Below are positions 6,085 to 9,906 of a stretch of DNA of 9,906 nt, piece by piece. The notes below the pieces were generated by a model. That model did no database searches, was not told the DNA's origin, and saw only the letters and a list, made by a program, of their open reading frames with translations. Where the stretch lies: contig NZ_JBJXRK010000046.1 in assembly GCF_046224405.1 (NCBI RefSeq), positions 1 to 9,906 on the forward strand. The letters are read 5' to 3'. The DNA comes from Gudongella sp046224405. GTDB lineage: Bacteria > Bacillota > Clostridia > Tissierellales > Tissierellaceae. Both the position numbers and the translations under genes were made by a program. Position 1 is the stretch's first letter. Every line of letters begins with the position of its first letter.

Positions 6085-6281
6085 TGGTGCGCCTGACCAT
6101 ATATACTGAATTTGGGTTAAGTCACTGAAGTAACCTTGAAAACTAGTAGGAGTAAAGTCTGGATTCTTAACAATATCCAACAACTTAAATTGTGTGGAGG
6201 AACAGCATTATTAGGAGTCTAGTAAGCCCATTGAAGAAAATAGTGGTGTAGGATGCAAATTTGACTTGGGAGGGAATTCTA
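6085..6281 (+). other. Long untranslated leader before the lyase gene
   Basis: The leader of about 195 bases contains small dyads: GGTTA/TAACC (6115-6119, 6131-6135) and TGGAT/ATCCA (6160-6164, 6175-6179). No SAM riboswitch core, T-box sequence or T-run terminator was found. A CCCA at 6227-6230 could pair with the TGGG beside the ribosome site, but this is only four bases. One frame (6121-6222) stays open for 33 codons and reads CGGTALLG near its end. Its role is unknown; it may be a regulatory leader or eroded coding DNA. Confidence 0.35.
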
Positions 6282-7454
6282 ATGAAAAGAAACACCGAGG
6301 TAATTCATGCACAACAAACACTGGACCCGGTTACCGGATCTCACGTAAGTCCTTTGTATCAGACGTCAACATATATACTTCCGAACTACGATGAAGCCGT
6401 CAGGCTAAATCAGAACATCGATCAGGGCTTTGTCTACAGCCGGTTCGGGAACCCCACAGTGGACGAATTTGAGAAAAAGATTGCCCATCTGGAAAAGGCT
6501 GAGGCAGCTCTTGGAACTGGTTCCGGACTTGGAGCCATTTCAACTGCAGTGATGTCACTGGTAAAGGCAGGAGATCATATTATCTTTGGAGATGTAATTT
6601 ACGGCTGCAGCTTCGCATTATTTACGAAAATCCTGCCGAACTTTGGAGTGGACTACACAATTGTTGATACAACCGATGTGAATGCAGTGAGAGAGGCAAT
6701 AAAGACAAACACAACTGTCATCTACGTGGAGACTCCGGCAAATCCTGTATTGAAGATTACGGATATTGAAGCAATTGCAGGGATAAAACAGGACCACCCC
6801 AATATTCACCTAGTTGTGGACAGCACCTTCGCTTCACCCTATCTACAGAATCCATTGGTTCATGGAGCGGATCTTGTGGTTCACAGTGCCACAAAATATC
6901 TGAACGGGCACGGGACTGTTACAGCTGGTGTAATTGCAGGAAGCAAGAAGCTGATAGACAGATGCAGGATGCCCTTTATGCAGTGCTTTGGAGCTGTACT
7001 TGATCCTTTTGCCGCCTGGACGATTATGCAGGGTATGAAAACTCTTGGAGTTCGAATGGAGCGTCACTGCGAGAACGCCATAAAGGTGGCTGAGTATCTT
7101 GAGAAACATCCCATGGTGGAAAAAGTATACTATCCTGGGCTTGGTAATCATCCTAGCCATGAGACCGCGAAAAAGCAGATGAAAGGCTTTGGAGGTATGA
7201 TGAGCTTTAATATCAAGGGTGGACTGGAATCCGCCAAAACTGTTTTGAACAATGTTCAGATATTCAGCTTGGCTACAAGTCTTGGGAACGTGGACTCCCT
7301 GATTCAACACTCCCCATCCATGAGCCATTTCGACATGACAGAAGAAGAGAGAGAAGCAGTGGAGATATATGACGGACAGGTTCGTTTATCCGTTGGGATT
7401 GAAGATGTGGAAGATCTGATTGCAGACTTGGATCAGGCGTTAGGCAAGTTATAA
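6282..7454 (+). CDS. megL: Methionine gamma-lyase (Cys/Met metabolism PLP enzyme)
   Basis: The 390-residue enzyme belongs to the Cys/Met-metabolism PLP family and is full length. Visible residues are Y52 and R54 (YSRFGNPT, phosphate contacts across the dimer), Y107 stacking on the cofactor, D180 (VVDSTFASP), K205 forming the Schiff base (SATKYLNGHG), and R368 binding the substrate carboxylate (QVRLSVGIED). The cysteine in VIYGCS (C109) marks methionine gamma-lyases, where cystathionine lyases and synthases usually have glycine; GAVLDPFAAW also fits. The expected reaction turns methionine into methanethiol, ammonia and 2-oxobutyrate. A cystathionine or homocysteine lyase role remains possible. 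GGGAGGG (6268-6274) lies seven bases before this ATG; the longer in-frame TTG start at 6261 lacks a site. The promoter at 6050 drives it, and an OFA transporter follows. Confidence 0.85.
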   Translation: MKRNTEVIHAQQTLDPVTGSHVSPLYQTSTYILPNYDEAVRLNQNIDQGFVYSRFGNPTVDEFEKKIAHLEKAEAALGTGSGLGAISTAVMSLVKAGDHIIFGDVIYGCSFALFTKILPNFGVDYTIVDTTDVNAVREAIKTNTTVIYVETPANPVLKITDIEAIAGIKQDHPNIHLVVDSTFASPYLQNPLVHGADLVVHSATKYLNGHGTVTAGVIAGSKKLIDRCRMPFMQCFGAVLDPFAAWTIMQGMKTLGVRMERHCENAIKVAEYLEKHPMVEKVYYPGLGNHPSHETAKKQMKGFGGMMSFNIKGGLESAKTVLNNVQIFSLATSLGNVDSLIQHSPSMSHFDMTEEEREAVEIYDGQVRLSVGIEDVEDLIADLDQALGKL

Positions 7455-7564
7455 ACAAAGTGAAGGATCTTAAGAGGCTCTTTGCCTTATTAAGTAATTG
7501 CTTAGAATCAACAAGCTACACTATGAAGATAGAAACTTTATAAAATCACTAAGGGGGATGCAAT

Positions 7565-8776
7565 TTGAAATCTAATAAACAAGGCTGGATTGTGGTCGCA
7601 GCCGGAGCAGGAATTAATCTAGCCTTTGGGGTGCTTTATGCCTGGAGCATTTTTGCAGGAAAACTTCAGGAAACCTTGGGATGGAGCAATACGGAAACTT
7701 CCATTCCATATACAGTTGCAATTATAATGTTTGCACTTGTAATGATTCCCGCAGGACGTCTACAGGATAAAATAGGACCAAAGAAGGTAGTAACAATCGG
7801 GGGACTATTGATAGGTTTGGGGTGTATTTTGGCTGGATCAATGACAAGCATACTGGGACTTACAATATCCTTCGGGGTTCTGGCTGGATCAGGGATCGGT
7901 CTTGGCTACGCATCCACAACACCGCCGGCACTAAAATGGTTTCCGCCTGAAAAGAAGGGGCTGATATCGGGAATTGTCGTTGGAGGATTTGGTCTTGCGA
8001 CCCTCTACATCGTGCCACTTAGTAATTTTCTACTTTCCAGATATGATGTATTTACTTCTTTCAGGATCATGGGTGTGATATTTCTATGCATGACATTACC
8101 TCTGGCACAATTTGTGAAAAATCCTGATAAACCAGTGGTTTCAACCAACAAGGATGCAAAACCACCAGTTGAGGACAGGACTGTAGGTGAGATGCTTAGG
8201 ACAAAGCAGTTCTATATGCTTTGGTTCATGTTCTTTGCAGGTGCAACGGGTGGACTTATGACCATAGGTAGCTTAAAGCCAATAGTAAAAGTGATGCTTG
8301 GAGAAAGTGCCGCACTTCAGCTTGTGGCTTTTGCAGCAGTTGCCAATGCCCTTGGACGACCGATGGCAGGGGTCATATCAGAGAAACTTGGTAGGGGTAA
8401 AACAATGTCTATTCTCTACGTTCTTCAGGCATTGGCCTTATTCCTTTTCAACGGACTAAATAGCTTTGCCACAGTATTGATTGCAGCGGCTACCATCTAT
8501 TTTGCATACGGGTCAATGCTTTCAGTGTATCCTTCTGCATGTGCAGACAACTATGGCACCAAAAACCTTGGTCTCAATTATGGGGTCATGTTCTCAGCAT
8601 GGGGAGCAGGGGGCGTATTTGGCCCGATACTGGGTGGCAGGATAGCCGATGCAACAGGTTCTTATGAAATGGCATTCTACGTATCAGCTGCAATTCTTAT
8701 AGTGGCTGCAATAATGGGACTGTTCTACAAGACAAGCCAGGTGAGACATTCCTACGCTGTGACCAGAAACGGTTAG
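7565..8776 (+). CDS. OFA-family major facilitator transporter (oxalate/formate antiporter-like)
   Basis: The 403-residue membrane protein has about 12 helices in two halves with a charged loop at about 184-212. It belongs to the OFA branch of the major facilitator family: the start GWIVVAAGAGINLAFGVLYA, the loop GRLQDKIGPKK (64-74), YASTTPPALKWFPPEKKG (115-132), and GRPMAGVISEKLGRGK (264-279) are typical. The family moves small carboxylates. In the Oxalobacter oxalate carrier, helix 11 has an essential lysine; the matching stretch here reads FSAWGAGG (343-350) without lysine, so oxalate is unlikely. Pyruvate, 2-oxobutyrate, formate or another acid is possible. The start is TTG, supported by AAGGGGG (7551-7557) seven bases upstream; an ATG at 7558 is out of frame. 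It follows the lyase by 110 bases with no terminator, suggesting one transcript. A terminator follows at 8800. Confidence 0.85.
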   Translation: MKSNKQGWIVVAAGAGINLAFGVLYAWSIFAGKLQETLGWSNTETSIPYTVAIIMFALVMIPAGRLQDKIGPKKVVTIGGLLIGLGCILAGSMTSILGLTISFGVLAGSGIGLGYASTTPPALKWFPPEKKGLISGIVVGGFGLATLYIVPLSNFLLSRYDVFTSFRIMGVIFLCMTLPLAQFVKNPDKPVVSTNKDAKPPVEDRTVGEMLRTKQFYMLWFMFFAGATGGLMTIGSLKPIVKVMLGESAALQLVAFAAVANALGRPMAGVISEKLGRGKTMSILYVLQALALFLFNGLNSFATVLIAAATIYFAYGSMLSVYPSACADNYGTKNLGLNYGVMFSAWGAGGVFGPILGGRIADATGSYEMAFYVSAAILIVAAIMGLFYKTSQVRHSYAVTRNG

Positions 8777-8799
8777 GCTTAAAATGGAATATTAGAAAC

Positions 8800-8843
8800 A
8801 AAAAGGCTCTGCCAAGCTCATATTTGAGTGGCAGGGCCTTTTT
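8800..8843 (+). terminator. Strong rho-independent terminator after the transporter gene
   Basis: AAAAAGGCTCTGCCA (8800-8814) pairs with TGGCAGGGCCTTTTT (8829-8843) over 15 positions with a single G-U pair, and CTCA/TGAG pairs inside the loop. The T-run on the plus strand ends the lyase-transporter unit. The A-run on the left arm could also make it work for the convergent minus-strand gene, which ends at 8912. Confidence 0.9.
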
Positions 8844-8911
8844 ATAGCATGTTCCAAGCAGAAAGGTTAATGAAGCCTTCATTTATTTTGATTCCTTCGT
8901 GGCCGGAACCT

Positions 8912-9898
8912 CTAATAGATGGTGATGGTTCGGGTTACACCATCCCATAAAACGGTGGCACCAAAGGTTTCCGCCAAGAAACGGACAGGCACCAGTGTTC
9001 TCCCGTCTTTGATCTGAGCTGGAACATCAAGTGTTTGAGGAGTACCGTTAACGGTTGCTGTTGAACTATCTATGACAAGCTGGATAATTGTTGAGCCTTT
9101 GGTTGCTGTAACGGTTCGTGTTGTGGAGTTCCATTCTACTGTTGCACCAAGTGCTTCAAGAATGCTTCTAAGCGGTAGAAGGGTTCGTCCATTTACTATA
9201 ATCGGAGAGACATCTGTCACCAAGGGTTGACCATTAAGAATGATTTGTATTTCATTTGAAGCAGGTACGGGGCCGTCAACCCATGTATAGATATAATTGA
9301 AGGTATAGTGATCTTTAGTGGAGTCAGCAACAAACTTGATTTGCACTATGTAGGGTAAACCAGTGTTTGACTGCTTTGGGAATGGTTGATAGATTAAGGA
9401 TTGCTGGCTGTACTCTCTTCCTTCAGTAGAAAATGTCTGCACTGAAATTTTCAAAGGTCCTCCCGATTTGCCTGGAGGAGGTGGAACAGATTCTATTCCG
9501 TGAGACATACTTGCGTTTGCACCTATCATGAGTTTTGTGGTGGACTTAATTTGTGCCAACTGAAGGTCGAGAGTATATTTCTCGCTTGGAACAAGAACAG
9601 TTGGAAGGGGTACCCACTTTAAGCCAGCCTTGTAGACACCATTTCCAAAAGATTCAATGGTACCCAATTGAACCACAGCATCAAATCCATCTTCAGGACC
9701 ACCATGCTTGATTTCATAAACCGCATTCATTCGACCCGATGAATCGCTAAAATCTTTACTGTCAATACTGGTGCTGTCCAATTTCCAGTAACCCTCTGAA
9801 GATCCATAACTGAAAGAATTTACAACGAGAAAAGATAATCCTAGAACCAAAGAAATGACAAAAGCAGTTGATTTAAGTGATAGCTTTATTGATTTCAT
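8912..9898 (-). CDS. Secreted protein with C-terminal copper-amine-oxidase-like stalk domain
   Basis: The 328-residue protein starts with a signal peptide: basic MKSIKLSLKS, then a hydrophobic run (11-27), with cleavage probably near residues 30-34. There is no lipobox cysteine. Residues 35-212 are unrecognised, strand-rich and include a PPPPGKSGGP linker (139-148). Residues 217-328 are the stalk domain (PF07833) in two repeats: NGRTLLPLRSILEALGATVE (236-255) and DGRTLVPVRFLAETFGATV (298-316), each ending in a short W-containing strand and TRTVT/TRTIT. The domain is named after copper amine oxidases but by itself is a surface or matrix-binding module, so no oxidase activity is implied. The ATG at 9898 is preferred because the signal peptide starts there; a TTG at 9904 is in frame. 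The ribosome site lies outside the window, so the start is not fully proven. Confidence 0.85.
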   Translation of the reverse strand: MKSIKLSLKSTAFVISLVLGLSFLVVNSFSYGSSEGYWKLDSTSIDSKDFSDSSGRMNAVYEIKHGGPEDGFDAVVQLGTIESFGNGVYKAGLKWVPLPTVLVPSEKYTLDLQLAQIKSTTKLMIGANASMSHGIESVPPPPGKSGGPLKISVQTFSTEGREYSQQSLIYQPFPKQSNTGLPYIVQIKFVADSTKDHYTFNYIYTWVDGPVPASNEIQIILNGQPLVTDVSPIIVNGRTLLPLRSILEALGATVEWNSTTRTVTATKGSTIIQLVIDSSTATVNGTPQTLDVPAQIKDGRTLVPVRFLAETFGATVLWDGVTRTITIY

Positions 9899-9906
9899 AA
9901 TCAAAA

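Noticed and set aside
6085..6281. SAM (S-box) riboswitch or T-box before the lyase gene
   Set aside because: I looked for the conserved S-box core and the T-box AGGGTGG sequence with a following terminator; none is present.
6843..7328. 161-residue minus-strand frame
   Set aside because: It is antisense to the lyase gene, whose catalytic residues are all visible; no ribosome site or family match.

Overview
The window looks like chromosome from a low-GC Firmicute, probably a clostridial or Paenibacillus-like bacterium. The evidence is moderate AT-richness, strong AGGAGG-type ribosome binding sites 6-9 bases before most starts, a sigma-A type promoter (TTGACA, 17 bases, TACAAT), factor-independent terminators, and typical families: a GNAT-nitrilase fusion of the YhcX type, a DUF2177 membrane protein and a copper-amine-oxidase-like stalk protein. 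I cannot name the species. No tRNA, rRNA, CRISPR array or complete insertion sequence was seen.

Left part (1-2130, plus strand) is accessory in character. It holds an unrecognised 78-residue protein, a 155-residue protein that resembles only the SAM-like core-binding part of a tyrosine recombinase, and a pRiA4b ORF-3 (PF07929) protein split into two overlapping frames by what looks like the loss of one T. A strong two-way hairpin terminator (2079-2129) ends the block and separates it from a convergent gene.

The middle part (2167-5827) has a minus-strand GNAT plus carbon-nitrogen hydrolase fusion. It is divergent from a plus-strand run of an exodeoxyribonuclease III family nuclease, a four-helix DUF2177 membrane protein and a cupin-like protein. 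The divergent spacer (3709-3880) carries two inverted repeats. A terminator at 5947-5986 closes the run; just before it lies a tiny frame that begins like a MerR regulator.

The right part (5987-8843) is a methionine/sulfur catabolism unit. A good promoter with an inverted repeat over its -35 box and a leader of about 195 bases precede a PLP enzyme with the YGC signature of methionine gamma-lyase. An OFA-type major facilitator transporter follows 110 bases later, then a strong terminator. The pairing suggests that methionine, or another sulfur amino acid, is split to 2-oxobutyrate, ammonia and methanethiol, and that the transporter moves a related small carboxylate; this is inference.

The right edge (8912-9898, minus strand) encodes a secreted protein with a C-terminal stalk domain. 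No complete new system is proven. The best leads are the regulatory region before the lyase, the lyase-transporter pair, and the orphan recombinase-domain/PF07929 cassette.
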